Assembly: GCA_018263435.1 (NCBI GenBank)
Contig: JAANXD010000040.1
Coordinates: 1-38,769 of the forward strand
From: Candidatus Scalindua arabica
GTDB lineage: Bacteria > Planctomycetota > Brocadiia > Brocadiales > Scalinduaceae
Length of the DNA stretch: 38,769 bases
Reading direction: 5' to 3'
Position numbers and translations under genes: made by a program. Each line of letters opens with the position of its first letter. The first letter of the stretch is position 1. The notes beneath the pieces are model-generated. The model made no database searches. It saw only the letters and a program-made list of their open reading frames with translations, and was not told the DNA's origin. Below, piece by piece: positions 1-8,165 of this stretch.

Positions 1-155
1 AACTGCCCCATATGTTTTGATCCCAAAAGGGCGCCATCATCGGTATTGGGAAAGTAGTTCCTTACAACTATTCCATGGGATAACGCTTGTTTGAACCAGT
101 CTGATTGTTCAACTTTTTGGACCAGTTTTTTGAATTTATCCAATTTCATTTCCAT
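1..155 (-). CDS. hypothetical protein, N-terminal part (runs off left edge)
   Basis: An open frame without stops starts at ATG 155 and leaves the window after 51 codons. The visible protein begins MEMKLDKFKKLVQKVEQSD and is rich in Lys and hydrophilic residues; no domain is recognisable. No convincing Shine-Dalgarno precedes the start, and a second ATG lies two codons in. It is included because the frame stays open to the edge and has coding-like composition, but it could be a chance frame. Confidence 0.4.
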   Translation of the reverse strand, partial: MEMKLDKFKKLVQKVEQSDWFKQALSHGIVVRNYFPNTDDGALLGSKHMGQ

Positions 156-356
156 ATATTTTGCACATATAATTTGTCGAATCATTTAAGCGCTTTGCTC
201 ATGAAACTATAAAATGGATGTTTGATGATAGGAAATTGCTTTTATAAGATTTCAACGGAATACACAAAGTTACCTTGCATAAAGGTTTTTTCCTGCTTTT
301 CTCAGCGGTTAAAAGTCTTAAAGAACAAAAGCAGCCTGTCTCTTTTACCCGCTCCA

Positions 357-755
357 TTACACTTCAACTGCATGGTTTTCTAAATATTCCTCCACCGCTT
401 TCAGTAACAGTGAGGATCTTTTCAAACCTTTTGCTTTCCGATATTCATCAACCTTCGTAAGAGTGTTTGCTGGAAATGAGACATTGAATCTTTTTGATGC
501 CTCATAGTTTTTCAGAATCTTTTCATCAACAGTAATAGGAATCAATTCACCCTTTCCTCCCTCTAGTTTCTTCTTTGAAGAAGGAGTTTTTATAAATTGT
601 GCTTCTGCGTTAGCTAACCATCCCGCAAGAACATCTACTGCATTTTCATAGGCTTCTTCCCAGGATTTTCCAAAAGTAACACAGCCTGCCAAGTCAGGAA
701 ATTTCACCTCAACTTGTCCTCTTTTTCGTGTAAATTTGGCAAAATAGTACTTCAT
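357..755 (-). CDS. hicB: HicB-type antitoxin with C-terminal DNA-binding domain
   Basis: Antitoxin of a HicAB module: it would bind and neutralise HicA and repress the operon. The 132-residue protein has the HicB partial RNase-H-like fold at the N-terminus (YYFAKF, then VKFPDLAGCVTFGKSWEEA, about residues 3-40). A ribbon-helix-helix-like segment follows at about 90-125 (VSFPANTLTKVDEYRK, then SSLLLKAVEEYL). It overlaps the upstream hicA by ATGA (4 bases), so translation is probably coupled. Gene order toxin-antitoxin is usual for hicAB. Family assignment is firm; repression of its own promoter is inferred from the family. Confidence 0.88.
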   Translation of the reverse strand: MKYYFAKFTRKRGQVEVKFPDLAGCVTFGKSWEEAYENAVDVLAGWLANAEAQFIKTPSSKKKLEGGKGELIPITVDEKILKNYEASKRFNVSFPANTLTKVDEYRKAKGLKRSSLLLKAVEEYLENHAVEV

Positions 756-937
756 GATTTATCCTCCAGTTTTGCATTTTTAATAATACTTCTCAATGTG
801 CCGATGGGAATATCACTACTATGTCGGGGGACTGGAATCGGAGGAAAACCGGGCTTAATCCATATATCATGTCGACCCCCTCCTCGTTTTGAAAATCCCG
901 CTTTTTTTAGTAATTTTTCCACTTCTCTCTTTGTCAT
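752..937 (-). CDS. hicA: HicA-type mRNA interferase toxin
   Basis: HicA toxins are small dsRBD-fold RNases that cleave mRNA independently of the ribosome. The 61-residue form begins MTKREVEKLLKKAGF and carries GGGRHDIW, whose His (residue 23) matches the family's catalytic His, followed by IPVPRH and GTLRSIIKNA. The frame extends upstream to 1003, but the start at 937 is preferred: it has GAGGGA about seven bases upstream and gives the normal HicA length, while the longer forms add residues foreign to the family. It overlaps hicB by four bases. Confidence 0.85.
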   Translation of the reverse strand: MTKREVEKLLKKAGFSKRGGGRHDIWIKPGFPPIPVPRHSSDIPIGTLRSIIKNAKLEDKS

Positions 938-1065
938 TATTTCCCTCGCCACATTCATCTTTAAATCATCATACACATTAGTGTGTTTTTGAGAGAATTG
1001 CAAGAGAAATTTAGTAATAGTTTATTTTTAATGACATTGTGAATGAGAAAATATAAGATACTAAT

Positions 1066-1095
1066 TTGATCGTATAGCCTTCCACAGATTATACA
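1066..1095 (+). promoter_or_regulatory. candidate sigma-70 promoter for the polyferredoxin gene
   Basis: TTGATC (1066-1071) and TATACA (1090-1095) are separated by 18 bases, with the start codon at 1123. This is a pattern match in AT-rich DNA only. Confidence 0.33.
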
Positions 1096-1122
1096 ATATT
1101 ATAAGATGATAAGAGTTTAAGA

Positions 1123-3588
1123 ATGACAGAATTTAATAATGTAAACACAAAAAAAGGTTCAATAAATTACAAGATCAGGCTGGCGGTACAAATACTTGTT
1201 TTTATTGCATTCATTTGTCTGTTAATATATGCAGACCCCATTGCCGAAAAGGACGGGACGGTAGATATCTTTCTCCGTATGAGTCCGCTTTCTGCAATTG
1301 GTGCAATGGTAGCGGCAAAGGAATTTATAGTAAGGTATTGGCCGGCTATTATTGTACTGGCAGCTTCTCTGTTTTTAGGCCGTTTCTTCTGCGGTTGGAT
1401 ATGTCCTCTCGGGACAACACTTGATGTTACAGATCGTTTACTGAAGAAACAGAGAAATAGGGTTTCATATAAGATTTATGATGCTAAAAGGCTGAAATAT
1501 TATATACTGGCCTTTCTCCTCTTAAGCCTGTTTATAGGCCACCAGATGGTTGGATGGTTTGATCCAATCAGTATTGTCACAAATGCATATACAATTGTTA
1601 TCCATCCTTATCTCGTTTCTCTAATCGACTCATTTTTCAACTTCCTTCATAAATTCTACCTTATAAGTTTTGTAACCGATAAAGTCCATGTTTTTATAAA
1701 CGAAGCGTTATTTGCCAGGCATGCGCCGTTTTTCAGAGGGCATTTCATTTTTCTGATAGTACTTTCTGCTATTATATCTTTAGGTTTGTTTTATAAGAGA
1801 TATTGGTGCAGGGATCTGTGCCCATTAGGAGCTTTATTCGCTCTGTTTTCAGATTGGTCTATCTTTAAGCGTGTTGTGGGTGAGCATGTTTGTGATAGCT
1901 GTGACAGATGTACGGTAGATTGCAAGATGGGGGCGATTGATGATACGGGAAAGAAAACACAGGCAGGTGAGTGCATTTTATGCATGAAGTGTCAGGATAT
2001 ATGTCCTACGGGAGCAGTCAGGTTTACATCTAAACAACCACCGGAACAGGTAGTTCCTGTAAATTTGACAAAGAGAGGTTTTATAACGGCGTGTGTTTCC
2101 AGTGCTGCGGCAGCTCCTCTTCTATCACTTAACTTTCAGAAGAAGAAGAGTAATGGTGATCTTGGAATTATTCGTCCCCCCGGATCAGTCCCTGAAGATG
2201 AATTCCGGGCGAAGTGTATAAGATGCGGAGAGTGTATGAGAGTGTGTAAAACAAATGGCCTGCATCCTACAATTTTAGAGGCAGATTTGAGCGGAATGTG
2301 GACCCCACAGCTAATCCCGCGGATTGGGTATTGTGCCCATGATTGCGTACTGTGTACAAGGGTTTGTCCTTCAGGGGCAATTACAAGGCTTCCTAAAGAG
2401 AAGAAGAAACAGCTGGCAATAGGAAAAGCGAGGATAGACAGGAACAGGTGTATCCCGTGGGTAGGCTATGCGCGATTACCGGATCTGGATAAGAATTGGG
2501 AGGATGTCAGTTGCGGTGTGTGCGAAGAGGTTTGTCCAGTCCCGACAAAAGCAATCCATTTCAATACATATGTTCATGGTAATGGTAAGGAGATAAGAAG
2601 GGTTTATGTAAGAGAAGAAGCGTGTATAGGATGTGGTTTCTGTGAAAAAGTTTGTCCTGTAAATGGACGTTCTGCAATAGTTGTTGAAGGGATACAGCCT
2701 CAGGTAATGACAAGCGAAATTGGTATGCTGGAAAATGACCTCTTTCCTGTATCTGTTGAAGACTGGAAGAGAAAAGGAAAGCCGACTGTGTATGCCGGTA
2801 AGGATAGGCTTTTTGAATACATCAATGGTGGTGCAGAGGTTTATTTGTCTTATTCATTTATTCAGGTGTCAAAAGCTGTGTATGTAATGAAGGATACTGA
2901 TAATTCTGTTAAGGTGGATATCTGGGAATTTGACAGATCTGATGATGCCTACGGTATATTTGCAAAGGATAGAGCTGGGCAAGGCGTAAACATTGGAAAC
3001 AAAGCCTCGTTATATGAAAATTATCTGTGGGTATGGAAAGGTAAGTATTTCGTAAGCTTTGAGCCCTACAGAGGAAATGTCAGCCCTGATGATATTACTT
3101 TTATTGGTACCGCTATTGTAGACAACATACCTGCTGGGAGGGTTGGTTTGCCGGCTATTCTAATGTATTTACCTGAGGACGGATATATCCAGGGAAGTTC
3201 AAGGTATTTTCACAAAAAGATAATCCTGGATAATATTTACATTTCAGACAAGTTTATTGATAGAAATGTATTAAATCTGAGCGAACAGACAGATGCAGTA
3301 GTTGCTGATTATAAATCTGACAAGAGCAGTCTGCCTTTCAAAATGTTGATAGTCAAATATCCTGAAAAGTCAGTTGCAGAGGAATCTTTTAAGAGTTTCA
3401 TTGAGTTAAGGAAATCATGGGGTGAAAACAGTGTTAAAACTGACACATTGTATACATTTGAAGATTTGAAAGGTAAGTATAGCAGTATAGAGTGTGTAAA
3501 TAGTTTTGTCATTGCTACGTTCTTTGTAGAAACGAGGGAGGAGTCGGAGCTATATATTAGTGAAGTTGTAACAAGGGTTAAGAGTTAA
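1123..3588 (+). CDS. NapH/NosR-like membrane polyferredoxin fused to NapG-like and DUF6599-like domains
   Basis: Probable membrane-bound electron-transfer protein. The N-terminus has several membrane segments (first at about residues 18-37) and the two CX3CP motifs of NapH/NosR proteins (CGWICPLG near residue 90, CRDLCPLG near 230). Two ferredoxin-type motifs follow (CDSCDRCTVDC, CILCMKCQDICP). After a hydrophobic stretch near residue 320 come four more Cys clusters (CIRCGECMRVC, CAHDCVLCTRVCP, a variant CGVCEEVCPV with a distant Cys, CIGCGFCEKVCPV). That makes six potential [4Fe-4S] sites. From about residue 540 the protein resembles DUF6599 (RLFEYINGGAEVYLSY, FDRSDDAYGIFAKD). In effect NapH and NapG are joined with a C-terminal DUF6599-like module. 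At 821 residues it is far longer than NapH. The redox partner is not encoded nearby. Confidence 0.85.
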   Translation: MTEFNNVNTKKGSINYKIRLAVQILVFIAFICLLIYADPIAEKDGTVDIFLRMSPLSAIGAMVAAKEFIVRYWPAIIVLAASLFLGRFFCGWICPLGTTLDVTDRLLKKQRNRVSYKIYDAKRLKYYILAFLLLSLFIGHQMVGWFDPISIVTNAYTIVIHPYLVSLIDSFFNFLHKFYLISFVTDKVHVFINEALFARHAPFFRGHFIFLIVLSAIISLGLFYKRYWCRDLCPLGALFALFSDWSIFKRVVGEHVCDSCDRCTVDCKMGAIDDTGKKTQAGECILCMKCQDICPTGAVRFTSKQPPEQVVPVNLTKRGFITACVSSAAAAPLLSLNFQKKKSNGDLGIIRPPGSVPEDEFRAKCIRCGECMRVCKTNGLHPTILEADLSGMWTPQLIPRIGYCAHDCVLCTRVCPSGAITRLPKEKKKQLAIGKARIDRNRCIPWVGYARLPDLDKNWEDVSCGVCEEVCPVPTKAIHFNTYVHGNGKEIRRVYVREEACIGCGFCEKVCPVNGRSAIVVEGIQPQVMTSEIGMLENDLFPVSVEDWKRKGKPTVYAGKDRLFEYINGGAEVYLSYSFIQVSKAVYVMKDTDNSVKVDIWEFDRSDDAYGIFAKDRAGQGVNIGNKASLYENYLWVWKGKYFVSFEPYRGNVSPDDITFIGTAIVDNIPAGRVGLPAILMYLPEDGYIQGSSRYFHKKIILDNIYISDKFIDRNVLNLSEQTDAVVADYKSDKSSLPFKMLIVKYPEKSVAEESFKSFIELRKSWGENSVKTDTLYTFEDLKGKYSSIECVNSFVIATFFVETREESELYISEVVTRVKS

Positions 3589-3680
3589 ACGTATAGAGTG
3601 ACAATTTAAGTTTCCCAGCCACTAAAATTCACAGAAGACTTAAAGCTGTCTATACTTAAATACGAAGACTGACGGGGGGC

Positions 3681-4022
3681 TTATGCAGCAATACTTTTCT
3701 TTGATTTCCTGATTCTGTAGTCCAATATATGAGGTTCTTTGAGAAGCAATTCAAGTAGGACTTTTGTTGGTCCGGTCGGTTTGCGCAAGCCCTGTTCCCA
3801 GTGGCGGACAGAAGAAAGGCTGACATTCAACAAATCCGCAAAAACTGCCTGGCTGAGATGACTGGATTTACGTATCTGTCTTATTTTTCCGGGTGATATT
3901 TTTGTCTCCGAGACAACTATTCCAAGCTCTTTCATTCTTTTTTTTGTGAAAGTTGTCTTGACCCCTGCATCAACAAGGTCTTTAAGCGTCACTTTTATGG
4001 CCTCATTCATTTTTGTTCTCAT
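3681..4022 (-). CDS. HigA-like antitoxin, XRE-type helix-turn-helix
   Basis: DNA-binding antitoxin of a HigBA/RelE-type module. The 113-residue protein has a basic N-terminal part and a Cro/CI helix-turn-helix at about 45-95 (GKIRQIRKSSHLSQAVFADLL, then SVRHWEQGLRKPTGPTKVLLELL). Its ATG directly follows the toxin's TAA (TAAATG) and is preceded by GGAGGA inside the toxin's 3' end, so translation is probably coupled. A second ATG lies four codons in. Toxin-first order is typical of higBA. Family assignment is strong. Confidence 0.85.
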   Translation of the reverse strand: MRTKMNEAIKVTLKDLVDAGVKTTFTKKRMKELGIVVSETKISPGKIRQIRKSSHLSQAVFADLLNVSLSSVRHWEQGLRKPTGPTKVLLELLLKEPHILDYRIRKSKKSIAA

Positions 4023-4391
4023 TTATTCCTCCAATCTAAAATATATTTTATTTGCTACTACCTTATCGATCTCCTTTATCGTTATCTTCGACAATGTTTT
4101 TGAAAGCTCTCTAAAATCTTTAAGTTCATCCTTTGATAAATTATCCTTTTCATTCTTACTAAATCCGTATATATAAATTGCTCTGTTACCTTGCATGTGT
4201 ACAACCAATGTTCTGTGTCCTCCGCTTTTTCCTCTGCTCGGTTTTGCAATTCTTACCTTATAAAGATTGCTGCCAAGATTTACAGTACTTTTATTCTGTT
4301 TAAGGTTCCCTATTGTAATAACAAGGTCGCTATCCTTGATATTATTCTTTTTTGCCCATTTTGCAAACCATCTCGACTTTAACTTTATCAT
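4023..4391 (-). CDS. RelE/HigB-2-like toxin
   Basis: Putative ribosome-dependent mRNA interferase. The 122-residue protein has the compact alpha-beta RelE pattern of the HigB-2 type: FAKWAKKNNI, LYKVRIAKPSRGKSGGHRTLVVHM, then AIYIYGFSKNEKDNLSKDE. The KxRIAxxxxGKSGGxR signature with following hydrophobic strands is the main evidence. It is the first gene of a two-gene operon with the XRE antitoxin, with no gap between stop and start. Not tested: whether the toxin is active. Confidence 0.82.
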   Translation of the reverse strand: MIKLKSRWFAKWAKKNNIKDSDLVITIGNLKQNKSTVNLGSNLYKVRIAKPSRGKSGGHRTLVVHMQGNRAIYIYGFSKNEKDNLSKDELKDFRELSKTLSKITIKEIDKVVANKIYFRLEE

Positions 4392-4517
4392 TTAATATTA
4401 TTATACTACAATGTAGCATAATAGTCAATTGCTAATTGGTTAAAAGAGAGGTGCCTCGGAATCACATGTTAATAGTGCTATTTCAAGGGTTAAGTCGAAT
4501 CAGGGCTAAGTTTTTTA

Positions 4518-4547
4518 TTGGCAATCTGAATACCTTTATGATATATT
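4518..4547 (+). promoter_or_regulatory. candidate sigma-70 promoter for rpsO-pnp
   Basis: TTGGCA (4518-4523) and TATATT (4542-4547) with an 18-base spacer. A transcript from about 4554 would leave a short leader carrying GGGAG before the ATG at 4574. Confidence 0.5.
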
Positions 4548-4573
4548 AGCTGTTTCTTAAATGGGAGATGGAG

Positions 4574-4843
4574 ATGGGTATAGAAAAAGGACTGAAAAAA
4601 GGGATAATTGAGGGTAACAAGGTACACGATACCGATACCGGCTCACCGGAAGTACAGATTGCTTTGTTGACAGAACGGATAAAGCATCTGAGTGATCATC
4701 TTAAAGAACACAAGAAAGATCACACTTCGAGGCGCGGCTTACTTATGATGGTTGGTAAAAGGGCTACGTTACTGAAATATCTTAACGGAAAGAATGAAGA
4801 AGGTTATAAGAGCCTGATAAAGAAGTTGGGCATACGTCGTTAA
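4574..4843 (+). CDS. rpsO: 30S ribosomal protein S15
   Basis: Primary 16S rRNA-binding protein of the small subunit. The conserved S15 core is plain: [46 protein letters not shown]. An ATG at 4568 is also in frame, but the start at 4574 is preferred because GGGAG (4563-4567) then lies six bases upstream, and the protein is 89 residues, the usual length. Immediately followed by pnp (24-base gap), the classic rpsO-pnp order. Confidence 0.96.
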   Translation: MGIEKGLKKGIIEGNKVHDTDTGSPEVQIALLTERIKHLSDHLKEHKKDHTSRRGLLMMVGKRATLLKYLNGKNEEGYKSLIKKLGIRR

Positions 4844-4867
4844 ATCGGTTGTTGAAAGGATCTGAAA

Positions 4868-6976
4868 GTGAAATCTAAAGTTGAAGAAACTGTTGGTGGG
4901 GAAACCCTGAGTATTGAGTCCGGTGTAGTTGCAAAGCAGGCGGATGGCGCTGTTATAGTTCGTTATGGGGATACGGTTCTGTTGGTTGCGGCAGTATGTG
5001 GAGAATCGAAGGGTTTTGATTTCCTCCCAATGACTGTTGATTATAGAGAAAAGACTTATTCCGTTGGAAGATTTCCTGGAGGGTTTTTTAAGCGTGAAAG
5101 CAGGCCTACCAACAAGGAAATATTGACAATGAGGATGACGGACAGGCCGATGCGTCCTCTTTTTCCAAAAGGATATTCAAATGAAATCCAGATAATGTCG
5201 GCAGTATTATCTGCAGACAAAGACACCGATCCTGATGTTATTTCTATGGTAGGGGCTTCTGCGGCTGTAGCTGTGTCAAGTATACCGTTTAACGGCCCTA
5301 CGGGCTCGGTGCGGGTAGGTCTTATAAATGATGAATTTGTAATCAATCCGAAAAATTCAGAACTTGAATCCAGTATGATGAATCTGGTTGTTTCCGGGAC
5401 AGAAGATGCTGTAATGATGGTAGAAGCTTCCGGGAAGGAGATTTCTGAAGATAAATTTGTTGATGCGATAATGTTCGGTTTTGAAGAAATCAAAAAGATA
5501 GTACAACTACAAAAAGAGCTGGTTGCAAAGTGCGGGAAGGAAAAACAGGAGCATGAGGAGCCAACAGTAGATACTGTGCTTTTTGACGAAATAAAGACAA
5601 AGGTATATGAAGATATTAAAGTACAATCCGTAGTTAATGGAAAGTTTGCCCGCAAAAAAGCGTTAAAAGAGTTACGCAATAAATTTATTGAAGAATATTG
5701 TTCTGATGCAGATGATGAAGAGAGGGAGAGTAAGGTTAAGTCAATCTTTGGTACGCTTGTAGAAGAAGCGGTACAGGAACAGATTGTTAAAGAGAATAAA
5801 AGAATAGACGGTAGGGGTCTTGCAGACATCAGGCCGATTTCGTGTGAAGTCAGCTTCCTGCCACGGACACACGGTTCTGCTCTGTTTACGAGGGGAGAAA
5901 CACAGGCGCTTGTAGTATCTACGCTTGGGACGTCAATTGATGAACAGCGTGTAGATGGCCTGGTGGATGGATATACCAAGAAGTTTATGCTCGATTACAA
6001 TTTTCCATCTTTCTGCGTAGGTGAAGCAAAACCAATTCGAGGGCCGGGCAGAAGGGAAATAGGCCATGGGGCCCTGGCTGAAAAGGCTTTGGAGCCAATG
6101 GTACCTGCTTACGAAGACTTTCCTTATACTATACGGATAGTATCAGACATTCTCGAATCAAACGGGTCATCTTCAATGGCCTCCGTCTGCGGCGGTACGC
6201 TCTGTATGATGGATGCAGGGATCCCGATGAAGCGGCCGGTTGCCGGTATAGCAATGGGACTAGTAAAAGAGGGTGATGAAGTTCGAATTCTGTCTGATAT
6301 ATTGGGAGACGAGGATCATTTGGGGGCTATGGATTTTAAAGTAGCCGGGACCGAAGATGGTATCACCGCTCTTCAGATGGACCTCAAGATATCAGGTATA
6401 AGTGAGCAAATTATGAGGGATGCGCTTGTTCAGGCGAAAGAAGGAAGAATGCATATTCTGAAGGAAATGCTGACTGCTATTGAGAAACCTCGCAGTGAAA
6501 TTTCAATTCATGCTCCAAAACTCGTTAAGTTTAAAATAAATCCAGAAAAGATTGGTTTGGTTATTGGCCCCGGTGGCAAGAATATCAAGAAAATTCAAGA
6601 AGAATCAGGATCACGAGTGGAAATAGAAGAAGATGGAACCATTATAATTTCAGCTCCTACTCTGGAATCAGTAGAGCTTGCGAAGACTTATATCAAAGGG
6701 CTCACAGATGATGCGGAAATAGGAAAAATATATAATGGTAAAATAGTTTCTGTTAAGGAATATGGTGTTTTTGTTGAGATAATGCCTGGCAAAGAGGGCC
6801 TGGTACATATTTCTGAACTTTCTAATGATTATATCGAGAAGGTAGATGATGTGGTAAAAATGGGTGACGAAATTAAAGTGAAATTGATAGGAATAGATGA
6901 TCAAAAAAGACTAAAGCTGAGTAGAAAGGCTGCCTTAAAGGAAGAAAGTGCTGTTCAAACTACAACTAGTACATAA
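4868..6976 (+). CDS. pnp: polyribonucleotide nucleotidyltransferase (PNPase)
   Basis: 3'-5' phosphorolytic exoribonuclease of the RNA degradosome. The 702-residue protein has two RNase PH-like domains (GKSKGFDFLPMTVDY-like core near residue 40, FFKRESRPTNKE near 75; second core GETQALVVSTLG near 343, SDILESNGSSSMASVCGG near 425). A KH domain (LVIGPGGKNIKKI, about 563) and an S1 domain (GKIVSVKEYGVFVEIMPGKEG-type, about 620-690) follow. The start codon is GTG, with GAAAGGA seven bases upstream. The length is typical. It lies directly downstream of rpsO, so RNA-level control of pnp as in other bacteria is possible but not visible here. Confidence 0.97.
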   Translation: MKSKVEETVGGETLSIESGVVAKQADGAVIVRYGDTVLLVAAVCGESKGFDFLPMTVDYREKTYSVGRFPGGFFKRESRPTNKEILTMRMTDRPMRPLFPKGYSNEIQIMSAVLSADKDTDPDVISMVGASAAVAVSSIPFNGPTGSVRVGLINDEFVINPKNSELESSMMNLVVSGTEDAVMMVEASGKEISEDKFVDAIMFGFEEIKKIVQLQKELVAKCGKEKQEHEEPTVDTVLFDEIKTKVYEDIKVQSVVNGKFARKKALKELRNKFIEEYCSDADDEERESKVKSIFGTLVEEAVQEQIVKENKRIDGRGLADIRPISCEVSFLPRTHGSALFTRGETQALVVSTLGTSIDEQRVDGLVDGYTKKFMLDYNFPSFCVGEAKPIRGPGRREIGHGALAEKALEPMVPAYEDFPYTIRIVSDILESNGSSSMASVCGGTLCMMDAGIPMKRPVAGIAMGLVKEGDEVRILSDILGDEDHLGAMDFKVAGTEDGITALQMDLKISGISEQIMRDALVQAKEGRMHILKEMLTAIEKPRSEISIHAPKLVKFKINPEKIGLVIGPGGKNIKKIQEESGSRVEIEEDGTIIISAPTLESVELAKTYIKGLTDDAEIGKIYNGKIVSVKEYGVFVEIMPGKEGLVHISELSNDYIEKVDDVVKMGDEIKVKLIGIDDQKRLKLSRKAALKEESAVQTTTST

Positions 6977-7131
6977 TAGTTGAAAAATATTACGACTTGT
7001 TATTTTTTTAAATCATTAATAAATTCATTAATATAAAGGAGGTAAAGTAAGAAAAGAGTGTAAGGGAGGGTTTTTAGGCAAGTCATTATTTTATATATTT
7101 GTAAATGTACTATGAAAAAAGAGGAGCAGAA

Positions 7132-7350
7132 ATGGCAATTAAAGGTACTGTGAAGTGGTTTGATGTAAAAAAAGGCTTTGGTTTTATTCAACAGGAAGAT
7201 GGTAACGATGTATTTGTTCACTATTCAAATATCGCGGGAAATGGTTTTAAAGTTTTAGAGGATGGTGAGAGTGTAGAATTTGAAGTTGTAGAGGGTGACA
7301 AGGGGTTACAGGCTCAAAATGTTGTGAAAGCTGAAGAAGTACAGGCATAA
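7132..7350 (+). CDS. cold-shock protein, CspA family
   Basis: Small single-stranded nucleic-acid-binding OB-fold protein (72 residues). RNP1 and RNP2 are clear: KGFGFIQQ and DVFVHYS, after the typical opening [13 protein letters not shown]. The frame opens upstream at 7105, but the start at 7132 ([10 protein letters not shown]) is preferred because AGAGGAG lies just upstream and the protein then has family length. About 155 bases separate it from pnp. A strong terminator follows at 7375-7419, so it is probably a single-gene transcript at its 3' side. Confidence 0.93.
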   Translation: MAIKGTVKWFDVKKGFGFIQQEDGNDVFVHYSNIAGNGFKVLEDGESVEFEVVEGDKGLQAQNVVKAEEVQA

Positions 7351-7374
7351 ATCTTTGTTCGTTTATTTAAACCA

Positions 7375-7419
7375 AAGCCAGGAAAGGATTTTTAATTACT
7401 TTCCTGGCTTATTTTTTTT
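7375..7419 (+). terminator. rho-independent terminator after the cold-shock gene
   Basis: A perfect 12-bp stem (7375-7386 with 7399-7410, arm AAGCCAGGAAAG), a 12-base loop, and a run of eight T within 7412-7419. Confidence 0.93.
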
Positions 7420-7444
7420 AAGTATTTCTTAGAAGTTGAAGCTG

Positions 7445-8158
7445 ATGACAAATAATAATATAGATTCTGCTGAATTAGATTCTCTGAATACACTGGCTGC
7501 CGGACTAGTACATGAAATAAAGAATCCTTTGAATGCCATAAGCATAAATCTGCAATTACTAAATGAGGATTTGCAAAATAGTAAGATAGAGAAGGATTCG
7601 AAAATATCGAGAAGGGTCAGGTTGCTGCAAAATGAAGTTAACAGGCTGGATAGTATACTTAGTGATTTCCTGCGATTTGCAAAGAGACATGAACTTCATT
7701 TAGAGGCTTGTGACATTAATGAGGTTATAGATAGTGTGCTCGATTTTATAAGTCCTGAAGCCATGCAGAATTCTATTAGAATACTTAAAAGCTATGATAC
7801 AAAATTGCCAAAATGTAATCTGGATAGTAACGTAATAAAGCAGGCTTTATTAAATGTGATACTTAATGCTCAACAGGCAATGCCGGAAGGTGGAGAACTT
7901 ATAGTGAGAACCTATGGAAACAGTGAAGACATTTTTATAGATATTACCGATACCGGAGTCGGTATTCAAAGAGACAAAATAGATAGAATATTTCAGGTTT
8001 ACTATTCAACAAAGAAGAGCGGTACCGGTCTTGGGCTTCCTGCTGCCAAGAGAATCATTGAGGAGAATAAAGGTACTATCAGTATACGTAGTGAAGACGG
8101 CAAAGGGAGTAGTTTCTTAATAAAGCTGCCTGTAAATAGCAAATTTCAAGAAGAGTAA
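7445..8158 (+). CDS. cytosolic sensor histidine kinase, NtrB/ZraS-like transmitter
   Basis: Phosphodonor kinase for the regulator encoded seven bases downstream. It is almost only a transmitter: H-box LAAGLVHEIKNPLNAIS (residues about 18-35), N-box LLNVILNAQQAMPEGG, G1 DITDTGVGI, and G2 TKKSGTGLGLPAAKRI. There is no membrane segment and no PAS or HAMP domain, so its signal must come through another protein or through the short N-terminus. The frame could also start at a TTG at 7436, but ATG 7445 with AGAAG nine bases upstream is preferred. About 237 residues, short for the family. Confidence 0.9.
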   Translation: MTNNNIDSAELDSLNTLAAGLVHEIKNPLNAISINLQLLNEDLQNSKIEKDSKISRRVRLLQNEVNRLDSILSDFLRFAKRHELHLEACDINEVIDSVLDFISPEAMQNSIRILKSYDTKLPKCNLDSNVIKQALLNVILNAQQAMPEGGELIVRTYGNSEDIFIDITDTGVGIQRDKIDRIFQVYYSTKKSGTGLGLPAAKRIIEENKGTISIRSEDGKGSSFLIKLPVNSKFQEE

Positions 8159-8165
8159 TATAACT

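Noticed and set aside
5056-5979. A 307-codon open frame on the minus strand opposite pnp
   Set aside because: It is the antisense shadow of pnp; Ser/Thr-rich low-complexity translation, no domain and no ribosome-binding site.
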